A stretch of DNA of 64,000 nucleotides from Flavobacteriales bacterium (GTDB lineage: Bacteria; Bacteroidota; Bacteroidia; Flavobacteriales_D; Parvicellaceae): positions 17,949 to 81,948 of the forward strand of contig JAGYKU010000006.1 of NCBI GenBank assembly GCA_018401455.1, given 5' to 3'. The notes beneath the pieces are model-generated. The model was not told the DNA's origin, ran no database searches, and worked only from the letters and a program-made list of their open reading frames with translations. Numbering within the stretch: the first letter of the stretch is position 1; every line of letters starts with the position of its first letter. Positions 18,995 through 27,684 of the stretch are shown here, piece after piece. Both the position numbers and the translations under genes were made by a program.

Positions 18995-19156
18995 AGACAT
19001 CTCCATTACAAAGACGCTTTGGTCTTTGCGAGGTCGATGTGACAGATAGATTTTTGTGTCATGTCGACCGATAGTGGAGACATCTAGTAACTTGATTTGG
19101 TATTTTGGACACCTCCATTACAAAGACGCTTTGGTCTTTGCGAGGTCGATGTGACA
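18995..19156. repeat. interspersed repeat, one full and one half copy with 44-bp identity
   Basis: A 44-base block (CTCCATTACAAAGACGCTTT...TGTGACA) occurs exactly twice, at 19001-19044 and 19113-19156. Each carries a small hairpin (CAAAGAC / GTCTTTG). The first copy is followed by an inverted partner arm (TGTCATGTCGACC...TGGAGACATCT, to 19085), making an imperfect palindrome of about 90 bases. The layout is that of the widespread Bacteroidota 'GGTCGAAATGACA / TGTCATTTCGACC' intergenic element. The rest of the 18834-19225 gap is AT-rich with no gene seen; tracts of AACCAATTAACTA-type sequence precede the CvfB gene end. Confidence 0.75.
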
Positions 19157-19225
19157 ATGTTTTTTTAAGTAAGGGAAATAACCATTTAACAAATTAACCA
19201 AAAAACCAATTAACTAATTAACTAA

Positions 19226-20059
19226 TCAACCAATTAACTTAATCCCTTCATCCAAAATTTCGATAACTCTTTGTTTATACAAAATACCTATAGATTTTTT
19301 AAAAGTTTTCTTACTCATTTCCATCCATTTATTGATTTCTTCTGGAGAAGATTTGTCGTTTAAAGGAAGAAAACCACCTTCTTCTTTAAGTTTAGACTTG
19401 ATAATTTCACTAGATTCATCCAATCTTTCCAAACCAACTTTATACAACATCAAATCTACTTTCCTGTCTTCTCTTATAGCTTTGATATAACCTGTGATTC
19501 GTTCTCCGATGTTTAAATCTTGGTGAATTTCGTTGTGATAAATCAAACCTTTTGCGTGATCATCAATTATGGCAGTAAAACCCAATTCGCTTTTGTTGGC
19601 AATTAACAATTCCACTTCATCCCCTTCTTGATAGGCTTCTTCCAAATCTACAATGTGCTTATTCCATTTGTTGGTAGCTACAATTCTGCCAGATTGAGTA
19701 TCTAAAAATACAAAAACCACATAATATCTACCTTTTTCCATTTTCATCCTTTGTTCTGAAAACGGAACCAATAAGTCTTTTTCAAGTCCCCAATCCATGA
19801 ATGCACCGATATGACTTACGTCATTGACTTTCAAAAAAGCAAATTCATTTACAATCGCTAATGGTTCTTGAGTGGTTGCGACTATCCTATCTTCTGAGTC
19901 TTTATATACAAAAACCTCCAACAAATCATTTATTCTAAAATCATTAGGAACATATTTATTAGGTAATAAGACTTCAAAATCTTCATTACAAGTTAAGTAG
20001 AAGCCATTATCTGTCTGACGTTTAGCTTTGAGCGTATTAAATTCACCGATATAAATCAT
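19226..20059 (-). CDS. S1-like RNA-binding protein, CvfB family
   Basis: A 277-residue cytoplasmic protein of the CvfB type: tandem S1-like OB folds followed by a winged-helix domain. The first fold is in residues 1-65 (MIYIGEFNTLKAKRQTDNGFYL), the second follows ('SHIGAFMDWGLEKDLLVPFSEQ', a typical S1 surface), a third ends near 'HQDLNIGERITGYIKAIREDRKVDLML', and the C-terminal helical part carries 'GGFLPLNDKSSPEEINKWMEMSKKTFKKSIGILYKQ'. Family members bind RNA and affect expression of virulence or surface genes in Gram-positives; the role in Bacteroidota is not known to me. It is flanked on both sides by repeat elements. Confidence 0.85.
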   Translation of the reverse strand: MIYIGEFNTLKAKRQTDNGFYLTCNEDFEVLLPNKYVPNDFRINDLLEVFVYKDSEDRIVATTQEPLAIVNEFAFLKVNDVSHIGAFMDWGLEKDLLVPFSEQRMKMEKGRYYVVFVFLDTQSGRIVATNKWNKHIVDLEEAYQEGDEVELLIANKSELGFTAIIDDHAKGLIYHNEIHQDLNIGERITGYIKAIREDRKVDLMLYKVGLERLDESSEIIKSKLKEEGGFLPLNDKSSPEEINKWMEMSKKTFKKSIGILYKQRVIEILDEGIKLIG

Positions 20060-20226
20060 GCTGCAAAGTTATGAAAATACTGTTGGTTTATAGATTATTT
20101 TTTTCTTGATTTATGGAAAATGAAAGATGCTCTTGATTTAGAAAATGTTGTTCAATGTACAGCGTAATAAGTTAAACGTACTATCTGCAATGTTTTTAAG
20201 TAAGGAATTATCAAACTTCAATTTTT

Positions 20227-20318
20227 AGACATCTCCATTTTAAAGAAGCTTTGGTCTTCACAGGTTCGAAGTGACAAGAATGTTTTTCTTTGTCATATCG
20301 ACCAGCGCGGAGATATCT
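20227..20318. repeat. second locus of the GTCGAAGTGACA / TGTCATATCGACC palindromic element
   Basis: Diverged copy of the element at 18995. The left arm AGACATCTCC...GCTTTGGTCTT...GTTCGAAGTGACA and the right arm TTGTCATATCGACC...GGAGATATCT form an imperfect palindrome of about 92 bases. It is intergenic and no reading frame is supported across it. Confidence 0.7.
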
Positions 20319-20371
20319 GTAATTTTATTTGGAGTTTGTACACTTGATTTAGACTTGGCTTTGCCGAACTT

Positions 20372-20452
20372 CGTTTCTCCACAAGCAAAGACGCTTTGGT
20401 CTTTATCTATGAGTCGAAGTGACAAATGATTTTGTTTGTTATATCGAGTAAC
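20372..20452. repeat. third locus of the palindromic intergenic element
   Basis: Again CTCCAC..CAAAGACGCTTTGGTCTTT..GTCGAAGTGACA, followed by the inverted arm TTTGTTATATCGAG. It shares the 17-base core CAAAGACGCTTTGGTCT with both blocks at 19001 and 19113. With the copy at 20227 it makes this 690-base gap a repeat cluster. Confidence 0.65.
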
Positions 20453-20498
20453 CACTTTTTTTTAAACATCATAAGTTAAAATGACAGTTGAATATTAA

Positions 20499-20623
20499 TT
20501 CCCCCTTTGGATTAGTGCTAACCGAAGCGTAAGTAGGGGGATAAGGGGGAGGAGATTTTTCTCCCGCAAATCTCGCTGATTTTCGTTGATTTATTCTGCG
20601 TATATCTGCGGAATCTGCGGGAA
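20499..20623. repeat. two further interspersed repeat types, nested in the same gap
   Basis: 20499-20554 reads TTCCCCCTTTGG...GTAGGGGGATAAGGGGGA, an imperfect inverted C-/G-run element. 20561-20623 reads CTCCCGCAAATCTCGCTGAT...ATCTGCGGAATCTGCGGGAAA, the 'ATCTGCG' element seen between genes in many Bacteroidota, whose ends are inverted (CCCGCA / TGCGGG). Family membership is recalled, not searched. No gene is supported here. Confidence 0.6.
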
Positions 20624-20685
20624 ATATTTTATCATTTCGTTTTTTTGTCATATCAACTGGAATACAGAGCGATAACGGATGTATG

Positions 20686-20701
20686 CTCCGAAATTTCGGA
20701 G
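20686..20701. repeat. 16-bp perfect palindrome
   Basis: CTCCGAAATTTCGGAG is a perfect palindrome, followed by GGAGATAT. It lies about 50 bases after the end of the oxygenase gene (minus strand) and could help terminate it, but there is no clean T-run. It may also be part of the repeat cluster. Confidence 0.5.
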
Positions 20702-20748
20702 GGAGATATCTTTTGCGTCCGGGATTTGACTTGACTTATGAAAATTTA

Positions 20749-21387
20749 TCAACCCAAAAAACCAAGTCCTTGTGGTTGTTTGAGCAGCCATCCCGTGAGA
20801 CTTTTTCTACTTTTATGCGCAGTAAGCACTTCATGCCAAACACAATCGCTTCTAAAAATGGCAAGTCTATTTCCTATTGGCTCTACCAATTCAAATTGAG
20901 TTTCATCTTGATTTGAATAAATTTTCAATTCTCCCCCATCGCCTTTTTGCCAATTGTCATTCATGTACACAATTACAGATAATATTCGATTGTTTCTTTC
21001 TTTAAATTGATCTAAATGCTTTTTGTAAAAAGCTCCAGCTGGATAATGCGCCAAATGAAATTCAAAATCTTTTATAGAAGTAAAAAGCGATTGATTTAAC
21101 AAAGGAATAAAATGATTGATAAAATCAAAAAAAGTTTGTAATTCTGGAGTGCAATTATTTCTATCCAACCAAAAAATCTCATCTGCTCTTATGTTTTCTT
21201 GAATTTGATATTTTCCTAACGCACCTATTCCAGCCTGCCTTAAAAGATCTTGTTCTAAGTATTCTGAGAAAAGTGTTTTGATGTTTTGGTAAACGACACT
21301 TGGTAAAAAATTATCAATAATGGTATAGTCATTTTCCGCCAACTGATTAAAGTGAAAATCCCAATTGATATTTTCTATAAGTTTCAT
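20749..21387 (-). CDS. 2OG-Fe(II) oxygenase (prolyl 4-hydroxylase-like)
   Basis: A 212-residue non-haem iron, 2-oxoglutarate-dependent hydroxylase. The iron site is visible as His124-x-Asp126 (in YKKHLDQF) and His185 (in CVWHEV); the 2-oxoglutarate salt-bridge residue is probably the Arg of HKSRKSLTGWLL, about ten residues on. 'GGELKIYSNQ' is the typical strand between them. The target is unknown. ATG 21387 (MKLIENINWDFHF) is chosen over an upstream start nine codons earlier because homologues begin near this point and the extension is unlike them. It stands alone. Confidence 0.82.
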   Translation of the reverse strand: MKLIENINWDFHFNQLAENDYTIIDNFLPSVVYQNIKTLFSEYLEQDLLRQAGIGALGKYQIQENIRADEIFWLDRNNCTPELQTFFDFINHFIPLLNQSLFTSIKDFEFHLAHYPAGAFYKKHLDQFKERNNRILSVIVYMNDNWQKGDGGELKIYSNQDETQFELVEPIGNRLAIFRSDCVWHEVLTAHKSRKSLTGWLLKQPQGLGFLG

Positions 21388-21421
21388 TGCGCAAATGTAA
21401 GTTAGGAATTTCAATTATTTT

Positions 21422-21456
21422 CAAAAAAAAAGAGGTTGCAAAATTTGCAACCTCTT
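21422..21456 (-). terminator. intrinsic terminator for the T9SS cargo gene at 21479
   Basis: A 13-bp perfect inverted repeat (AAGAGGTTGCAAA, 21430-21442, and its complement, 21444-21456). On the minus strand it is followed by a run of eight or more T. It lies 23 bases past the stop of the 21479 gene. Confidence 0.85.
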
Positions 21457-21478
21457 CAAGTGTTTTAAAAATATATTT

Positions 21479-22231
21479 TTAATGTTTCACAACCAACTTT
21501 TGGGTTTTAATCACTTTATTATTGGATTTGAAAGTAATAAAATAAACTCCGTTGTTTAAATCAGCAACATTTAGTCTAGTTTGAGTTGCGTTTTGCACAT
21601 TAATTTTACCGTGCTTACTTCTCTGCCCTAATAAATTAACCACTTCATATTCAACATCACCAGTAATTCCTGCAATACTCAAATTTGCAACATCATTTGC
21701 TGGATTTGGAAACAATTTGAATTCGGCACTTGAATAATCTTCAACACTTACGTTACATGATGTTGCCGTATTGTGTGTAAATCTAATAAAAATAGTTGCA
21801 TATACATTTGAGTGATCATTAGCATCAACCCATTCATATTTAAACAATGAACAACCATCTAAGCCATTTAAGTAATAATGAGCTGAAAATGAAAAATTAG
21901 TGTCTAAAGCTAAAACAGGGTCTGTAAATGACATTTGAACCGGCTCTGTTCCGGCAAGGACAGCCGCTGGACAAACCTTCCAACAAGTTGCATTTTCAGT
22001 ACCTGGCAAAACATCTATTTCTGTTCTTCTAACTTGTAAATCTAAATCTGTACTTCCCTCATTAACTACCAAAAAATAACCTACAAACTCTATAGAAGCT
22101 GGATTCCCAGAAATCGTGAAAGTTTGCCCATCAACATTTTGAGTGGAGGTTGCATTTTCAATAATTTTTATTTGACCTATGGTAAATAAAGGGATTGAAA
22201 AAATGATTAAAAAAAGTAGTTTTGAATTCAT
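21479..22231 (-). CDS. secreted protein with T9SS type A sorting domain
   Basis: A 250-residue exported protein: signal peptide MNSKLLFLIIFSIPLFTIGQ, a unique domain with paired cysteines (NATCWKVCPA, DGCSLF, ATSCNV), and a C-terminal T9SS type A sorting domain from about residue 170 (FKLFPNPANDVANLSI ... VVNLLGQ ... LNNGVYFITF ... TQKLVVKH). T9SS carries such cargo across the outer membrane and removes the tail. The front domain is unassigned; a cysteine-stabilised surface domain is likely. The gene is next to the larger Omp28-type T9SS cargo (22295), with a terminator-like hairpin between them. Confidence 0.85.
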   Translation of the reverse strand: MNSKLLFLIIFSIPLFTIGQIKIIENATSTQNVDGQTFTISGNPASIEFVGYFLVVNEGSTDLDLQVRRTEIDVLPGTENATCWKVCPAAVLAGTEPVQMSFTDPVLALDTNFSFSAHYYLNGLDGCSLFKYEWVDANDHSNVYATIFIRFTHNTATSCNVSVEDYSSAEFKLFPNPANDVANLSIAGITGDVEYEVVNLLGQRSKHGKINVQNATQTRLNVADLNNGVYFITFKSNNKVIKTQKLVVKH

Positions 22232-22242
22232 AATGATAAAGT

Positions 22243-22280
22243 ATAAAAATGAGTACCCAACCTTTCATTGAGTACTCATT
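22243..22280 (-). terminator. hairpin terminator between the two T9SS cargo genes
   Basis: AATGAGTAC (22249-22257) pairs with GTACTCATT (22272-22280) over a 14-base loop. On the minus strand it is followed by TTTTATAC. It lies 14 bases after the stop of the 22295 gene, so the next gene probably has its own promoter. Confidence 0.55.
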
Positions 22281-22294
22281 AATTAATAAAAAAA

Positions 22295-24070
22295 TTATTT
22301 AATTACATTGAATTTTTTCATGATGCTATGACCATTTTCAGTCAATTGAATCATGTAAAATCCATTAGGAAGTTCAGAACAATTCACATTAATTCTGTTG
22401 AATCCGTTAGCAATATTAAAATTACTAAAAACAACTTCACCTAAAGCATTCAAGATGGTCATGTTCATGTTTTCACCATTATCTGCTACAAACTCAACAA
22501 AAGTATTATCACTTGCAGGATTTGGATAAATATTAAATTCAGAAACATTTACTTCATTTACACTTACTGCCAGTGAAGTTACTTCAAAAGGTTTTTGCTC
22601 AGACGAACCATACTGCCCGTTTGAAGAAAAAATTGTTGCTCCCACAGCGGTTTTTAAATTATAATTACCCGCTCCATACCCAGCATTTATTCCATCTCCG
22701 TAATCATCCAAAACTTCAAACTCGAAACACCCTGTGCTTGACACAGAAAAGTTGTGCGTATGAGTTTGTGTTCCATTTGCAGACAAAAGTGCATAAGGAC
22801 CACCAGAAGCAATAGTATTTCCATTTTCGTCTTTTACAGTCCAAGTAATTTCATCTCCATATCTATCTTGAACCATTGTCAAAACGTAGTCAGTTCCTTG
22901 TCCAGAGTTTGAAGTGATACTGATATTACCACTTGTAGTTACATTGTCTGCTGGCACATCATCTGCTCCACCATTAACACTAGTAATATTAACTGAAAGT
23001 GTTCCTCCTGCTGGTGGTACAGGCACGTTATTTAAAGTCACCACTTCAGAATCAAAAGTTCCTAAATTTCCAGTCCAGTTCATTGTTTGAGGTGTTTGAC
23101 CAGTAATACCGTATTCAATTACCGCTGAAGTAATGTTAGATCCACCTTTGTTTTTGAATACAAAAGAAGCATCAACTGAGTTTCCACATATTTCAGAAGG
23201 AACTGCAGCATTTTCTGCAGCAGCATTGTTTGCTTGTAAATTAGTATAAACTACAGGACCAACATTTCCAGAAATAACATTTTGCTGTCCTTCAACCACA
23301 AAAGCTACAATTTCCAAATCTCCTAGTTCTAATGATACATTATTTATATTAGCAGGTAAAGTATAAGTATATTGTCTTGAAACTGTTGTCCCTTGTGTTG
23401 TAGTTGAAATTACATCTCCCCACTGTCCTGTAAGTAAATGACGCAACATGTGATTGTGAGAATAATTTCCATTTGGAAGTACTTGTGAAGGGTTTGCAGA
23501 ACTACCAGTTTGAGGCCCTTCGATATTACTTTGTAATAGTGCAACATTCAAGTTTACTGAACCAGGAGCTGTAGCGCCTGAAAAATAAAGTTCTACATCT
23601 ACAGTCATTACTCTAGTCATAGCATCTACTGAACTTTCCAAAGCAACATTCACGTAACTTGTTTCTCCAAGTATTGTATTTGCGTTAGATGCCCAGTCAC
23701 CTCTTCCTAGAGCAGTACCTCCGGGAGTCATAGCTTGAGAAAAAACTCTTCTATTAACTGTTCCAGCAGGATATCCTGTTAATTGTGATTGGTTGTCCAA
23801 TGCTGTTCCAAAACTAGTTCTATAGTCAGGATCGCCTGCATTTGGATTAGCAAAACTTCCAGAGTGAATGTTAACTAAAACGACATTTCCAGGATTGTTA
23901 TTTGCTAATTGTTGCGCTCTTAAGTGCCCATCAGGACAAAATGTACAATATATTCCTGTAAATTCTTCAAGAACTACTTTTTTGTTTTCAACGGCAGTGC
24001 TCACCGGAAGCTGCGCAAGAGCAGTTCCACTTAGGGCAAGCATACCAAATAATGGTAAGATTTTTTTCAT
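22295..24070 (-). CDS. Omp28-related secreted protein with T9SS type A sorting domain
   Basis: A 591-residue exported protein. After the signal peptide (MKKILPLFGMLALSGTALAQ) comes an Omp28-like thioredoxin fold (KKVVLEEFTGIYCTFCPDGHLRAQ), in which CTFC sits where thioredoxins have CxxC, then beta-rich modules to about residue 500, and a T9SS type A tail (FNIYPNPASDNTFVEF ... ILNALGEVVF ... LPNGFYMIQL ... MKKFNVIK). A redox role at the cell surface is possible but inferred. A second Omp28-like gene with a lipobox lies at 26591; the TlpA-like gene at 24312 starts divergently 241 bases away, and no other gene is seen in that gap. Confidence 0.88.
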   Translation of the reverse strand: MKKILPLFGMLALSGTALAQLPVSTAVENKKVVLEEFTGIYCTFCPDGHLRAQQLANNNPGNVVLVNIHSGSFANPNAGDPDYRTSFGTALDNQSQLTGYPAGTVNRRVFSQAMTPGGTALGRGDWASNANTILGETSYVNVALESSVDAMTRVMTVDVELYFSGATAPGSVNLNVALLQSNIEGPQTGSSANPSQVLPNGNYSHNHMLRHLLTGQWGDVISTTTQGTTVSRQYTYTLPANINNVSLELGDLEIVAFVVEGQQNVISGNVGPVVYTNLQANNAAAENAAVPSEICGNSVDASFVFKNKGGSNITSAVIEYGITGQTPQTMNWTGNLGTFDSEVVTLNNVPVPPAGGTLSVNITSVNGGADDVPADNVTTSGNISITSNSGQGTDYVLTMVQDRYGDEITWTVKDENGNTIASGGPYALLSANGTQTHTHNFSVSSTGCFEFEVLDDYGDGINAGYGAGNYNLKTAVGATIFSSNGQYGSSEQKPFEVTSLAVSVNEVNVSEFNIYPNPASDNTFVEFVADNGENMNMTILNALGEVVFSNFNIANGFNRINVNCSELPNGFYMIQLTENGHSIMKKFNVIK

Positions 24071-24311
24071 AATTTTTAAATATTTAAGTTTGATAAACCA
24101 AATTTAAGAAGAATTTAATGAAATAGTAAACTTGAATTCAAATTAGAATTGGAATCCTATTTTTAAAAAATTAAACTTTGAAAATCCAATAATAAATAAA
24201 AATACTTCTATTTTAAGTTTACAATTTTACTAAATTTGTAGTTCAAATATTCAAATTTAAGTTTTGGCTTAAACTTTGTAAAAGTATTTCAAAACATTTA
24301 AAAATACAACT

Positions 24312-24803
24312 ATGAAAAATTTATTTACAACATTTATCACTTTATTTCTGTTCAGCACTGTTGCTTTTTGCCAACTTCCTAATAATGTATCTTTAAAAGA
24401 TATGGACGGAAAAACAGTTGATATTTCAAAGTTAAGTAACAACGGAAAGCCGATGATTATTAGTTTTTGGGCAACTTGGTGTAAGCCATGCAAAGAAGAA
24501 CTCAACACTATGGCAGAACTTTATGATGATTGGGTGGATGAAACTGGCGTAAAATTAGTTGCTGTTTCTATTGATGATGCAAGAAGTACTGGAAGAGTAG
24601 AACCTTACGTAAATCAACAAGCGTGGGATTATCAAATCCTTTTGGATCCAAACGGAGATTTAAAAAGAGCAATGAATGTAAATAATGTACCACATACTTT
24701 TTTATTAGATGGAAAGGGTAATATTGTTTGGGATCACAATAATTATGCAGCTGGTGATGAAAAGAAGCTGTACGCTGAATTACTAAAATTAAGTAAAAAA
24801 TAG
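24312..24803 (+). CDS. TlpA-like thioredoxin-fold thiol:disulfide protein
   Basis: A 163-residue exported thioredoxin-like protein with signal peptide (MKNLFTTFITLFLFSTVAFCQ), a TlpA/ResA entry (NVSLKDMDGKTVDISKL), the active site in 'SFWATWCKPCKEEL' (CKPC), the cis-Pro loop VNNVPHTFLLD, and a normal C-terminus. It should reduce or isomerise disulfides in the periplasm. It is the first gene of a co-directional set with DUF6029 (24903) and the Omp28 lipoprotein (26591). A TAAATTTG box at 24231-24238 is a possible -7 element. Confidence 0.9.
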   Translation: MKNLFTTFITLFLFSTVAFCQLPNNVSLKDMDGKTVDISKLSNNGKPMIISFWATWCKPCKEELNTMAELYDDWVDETGVKLVAVSIDDARSTGRVEPYVNQQAWDYQILLDPNGDLKRAMNVNNVPHTFLLDGKGNIVWDHNNYAAGDEKKLYAELLKLSKK

Positions 24804-24818
24804 CTTCCAACTTTTTTT

Positions 24819-24890
24819 CCAACCGAGCAACAGCGAAGGTTGGCAACTTTCAACTTTCAACTTTCAACTTTTAACTTTTAACCTTCAACC
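24819..24890. repeat. hairpin and (CAACTTT)n tandem repeat
   Basis: CCAACC (24819-24824) pairs with GGTTGG (24838-24843) and is followed directly by a degenerate tandem array of the 7-mer CAACTTT from 24844 to 24890, changing to TTAACTT and ending ACCTTCAACC. It fills the gap between the TlpA-like and DUF6029 genes. Such arrays are common between Bacteroidota genes. Confidence 0.65.
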
Positions 24891-24902
24891 TATTTCAAAT
24901 TA

Positions 24903-26579
24903 ATGTTTTTAAAGAAAATCATTCTAATTTCAACACTTGTCTTTTTATTGAGTCAGGTGTTTTTTGCTCAAAATAACGAAGGAGTTATATCTGGTAACTT
25001 TGCTACAACGATTCAATTGTACAATGAAGATACTATTATCAATAGCGCCTATCCAGATCATCGATTAGGAGCAAATTCCTTTGCAAATTTGAATTTCAAT
25101 AAAGGAAATTTTTCTGCCGGTGTGAGATTAGAATCTTATCTAAATCCATTAGAAGGCTATCCACAAGGATTCAATGGAAGCGGCTTGGGATATAGATATG
25201 CGAATTGGAATCAAGATGGATTGGATGTTACTGTAGGGAACTTTTATGACCAGTTTGGAAGTGGAATGATTTTGAGAATTTGGGAGTCTAGAGACTTAGG
25301 AATCGACAATGCTATGGACGGCCTTAAAGTAAAATACAATCCATATAAAGGTATTTATGTAAAAGGTTTGATTGGTAAACAAAGACACACTTTCAATGAT
25401 GGTTTAAATAACGGGAATGGAATTGTAAGGGGATTTGATGGAGAAATCAACATCAACGAATTATTCGACAGTACGCTTTTGGACAGTAAACTTCAGGTGA
25501 CTATTGGTGGTAGTTTTGTAAGTAAATTTAATGATGATAATAAAACCCCCGATTTTATTTTACCCAAAAATGTTGGGGCTTATGGTGGAAGGATAGCAGC
25601 TAGATATGGTAAATTTAGGTTTTTTGGAGAATATATTTATAAAGAAAACGACCCTTATGCTGATCCAAATTTTGAAGACTTCAACTACATCTATAAAAAT
25701 GGAGAAGGCGTTTTGTTAAATCTTGGCTATTCTCAAAAAGGTTTTTCTGTAGATTTGAATGCAAAGCACATGGATAATATGCTTTGGAGAAGTACAAATT
25801 CTACTGTCCAACCAACAGAATTGATGATTGGATTTATGCCAGCACTTTCTACGCAACATTTTTATGCTTTAGCTGGAACTTTGTATCCTTATGCACCTAA
25901 TTTCAGAGGAGAAATTGCTTTCCAAGCAGATGTTTTGTATAAAATACCTAAAAAAACTAAATTAGGTGGAAAATATGGCTGGGACATTGGCATCAACTAC
26001 GCTACTGCTTATGCTCCAGAGAGAAATTTCCTTAATGATGATTCTACATCCAGAAAGAGTTATGAAACCAAATTATTCAACCTTTCGGATAGTATGTTTT
26101 TCCAAGACATTAATATAAGTGTAACCAAAAAAATAAATAAAAAATTAAAATTAAAACTTCAATATTTAAACTTTGTATTTGATGACAGAACAGTTGAAGT
26201 AACAGAAAGTAAAGAGCTTATATTTGCTGATATTGCCATTGCTGATTTTACATGGAAAATTAACGAAAAACACACTTTGAGATTTGAAGCGCAAAATCTT
26301 TGGACAAAACAAGATCAAGGAAATTGGGCTTATGGATTGATAGAATACACTTACAGTCCTCATTGGTTTGTAGCATTATTGGATCAATACAACTATGGGA
26401 ACTCTATCGAAGAAAAACGAGTGCACTATGTTATGGCATCTGCTGGATATATCAAAGGACCTCATAGGTTTTCTGTTGGCTATGGAAGACAAAGAGCAGG
26501 TGTGTTTTGTGTAGGTGGTGTTTGCCGTTTGGTGCCCGCTTCAAATGGTTTAACTTTTACAATTACTTCATCATTTTAA
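24903..26579 (+). CDS. DUF6029 family protein, probable outer-membrane barrel
   Basis: A 558-residue exported protein with signal peptide MFLKKIILISTLVFLLSQVFFAQ. The rest is a series of amphipathic strands rich in Tyr, Gly and Asn ('ANLNFNKGNFSAGVRLESYLNP', 'VTVGNFYDQFGSGMILRIWE') ending in a beta-signal-like 'SNGLTFTITSSF'. This matches Bacteroidota DUF6029 proteins, which I recall lying beside TlpA- and Omp28-like genes as here. Outer-membrane location is inferred from the strand pattern and terminal Phe. Function is unknown. A CVGGVC pair near the C-terminus is unusual for a barrel. Confidence 0.8.
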   Translation: MFLKKIILISTLVFLLSQVFFAQNNEGVISGNFATTIQLYNEDTIINSAYPDHRLGANSFANLNFNKGNFSAGVRLESYLNPLEGYPQGFNGSGLGYRYANWNQDGLDVTVGNFYDQFGSGMILRIWESRDLGIDNAMDGLKVKYNPYKGIYVKGLIGKQRHTFNDGLNNGNGIVRGFDGEININELFDSTLLDSKLQVTIGGSFVSKFNDDNKTPDFILPKNVGAYGGRIAARYGKFRFFGEYIYKENDPYADPNFEDFNYIYKNGEGVLLNLGYSQKGFSVDLNAKHMDNMLWRSTNSTVQPTELMIGFMPALSTQHFYALAGTLYPYAPNFRGEIAFQADVLYKIPKKTKLGGKYGWDIGINYATAYAPERNFLNDDSTSRKSYETKLFNLSDSMFFQDINISVTKKINKKLKLKLQYLNFVFDDRTVEVTESKELIFADIAIADFTWKINEKHTLRFEAQNLWTKQDQGNWAYGLIEYTYSPHWFVALLDQYNYGNSIEEKRVHYVMASAGYIKGPHRFSVGYGRQRAGVFCVGGVCRLVPASNGLTFTITSSF

Positions 26580-26590
26580 TACGTAATACT

Positions 26591-27505
26591 ATGAAAAATA
26601 CATTAATATTAGGATTTTCATTGATTATTTTAGTTTTAGTTTTTTCTATTTCTTGTGATAGAATTGAAAATCCAGTTGTCAACAACAACCCTTCGCTCAA
26701 TTGGTCACTATACCCAGATGCAGATACAACTACCTACCCTTGGCCAATTTGGGAAGAAAACACCAATCAGACTAGAAATGTTTTACTTGAAGACTTCACG
26801 GGACACACATGTACCAACTGCCCTGCTGCTGCTGTAGTAGCCAAAAACATTGAAAATGCAAATGGAGGAAAAGTAATTGTGACTTCTGTGCATGCTAGTA
26901 CAAGTAGTGGCTTTCAAGTTCCATCTCCTCCTACATTGCCTTTGGACCATAGAACAGAAGCAGGAAACACCTATGCAAATGCTATGACTATAGCTTTTAA
27001 CCCTTCTGGAACCGTAAACCGAACGATAACAAGTGGAAATTACTATCTTTTTGTTTCTGATTGGAATCAAAAAGTAAATGCAGAATTGTCAAAAACTCCA
27101 GATTTTAACATTCAAGTGCAATACAATTATTTTGAAGAAACAAGAGGTTTGTTTTTGCATACAGAGTGCGAAGTACTGAATAATGTTTCTGGCGATTATA
27201 GTATTATTTCTTTTCTTTCAAGAGACAAAGTAATTGCTCCTCAAAAAGATGTAGGCGGTGTAACCATTTATGACTATGAACACCATGCTGTTTTATCAGA
27301 TAACATCAACGGAACTTGGGGAACTCCAATTATTACAGGAGGTGCTACAAGCGGTACAAAACTGTACAATAATTTCAGTTATGAAATGAAAGATGCTTCT
27401 CAAGATTCTACCTATAAAATAGATAATATTTCTATAATTACAGTAATTTCAGATAGAAATAACTATGAAATTCTCCAAGTTGTGAAAACCGAATTAGAAG
27501 AATAA
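26591..27505 (+). CDS. Omp28-related outer membrane lipoprotein
   Basis: A 304-residue lipoprotein. The signal (MKNTLILGFSLIILVLVFSISC) ends at a lipobox Cys. An Omp28-type thioredoxin-like domain follows, with 'RNVLLEDFTGHTCTNCPAAA' placing a CTNC motif at the expected redox position and 'VIVTSVHAS' after it. ATG 26591, 11 bases past the DUF6029 stop, is the start; an earlier in-frame start lies inside DUF6029 and would bury the signal peptide. Together with 24312 and 24903 it forms a likely envelope thiol unit. The reaction is unproven. Confidence 0.85.
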   Translation: MKNTLILGFSLIILVLVFSISCDRIENPVVNNNPSLNWSLYPDADTTTYPWPIWEENTNQTRNVLLEDFTGHTCTNCPAAAVVAKNIENANGGKVIVTSVHASTSSGFQVPSPPTLPLDHRTEAGNTYANAMTIAFNPSGTVNRTITSGNYYLFVSDWNQKVNAELSKTPDFNIQVQYNYFEETRGLFLHTECEVLNNVSGDYSIISFLSRDKVIAPQKDVGGVTIYDYEHHAVLSDNINGTWGTPIITGGATSGTKLYNNFSYEMKDASQDSTYKIDNISIITVISDRNNYEILQVVKTELEE

Positions 27506-27684
27506 TTAAATCTATTTTAAACTTTTCACATTTCTTAACATTACTTGCACAATCTTTTTTCGAGCACTTACGTTTTGTTAATGAATTGTTAATAACTAGA
27601 TTTTGAAATCTAAATTGATTTATCTATTTTTACAATTCATTCATCGATTATTAATGTCGCTTTGGCGAACAATATATATGTATT

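Noticed and set aside
18995..20452. Repeat copies as a CRISPR array
   Set aside because: Copies are few, unevenly spaced, partly inverted and without uniform spacers; no cas genes are near.
26507..26590. Longer N-terminus of the Omp28 lipoprotein
   Set aside because: It lies inside the DUF6029 gene and would bury the lipoprotein signal; ATG 26591 gives a proper signal and lipobox.
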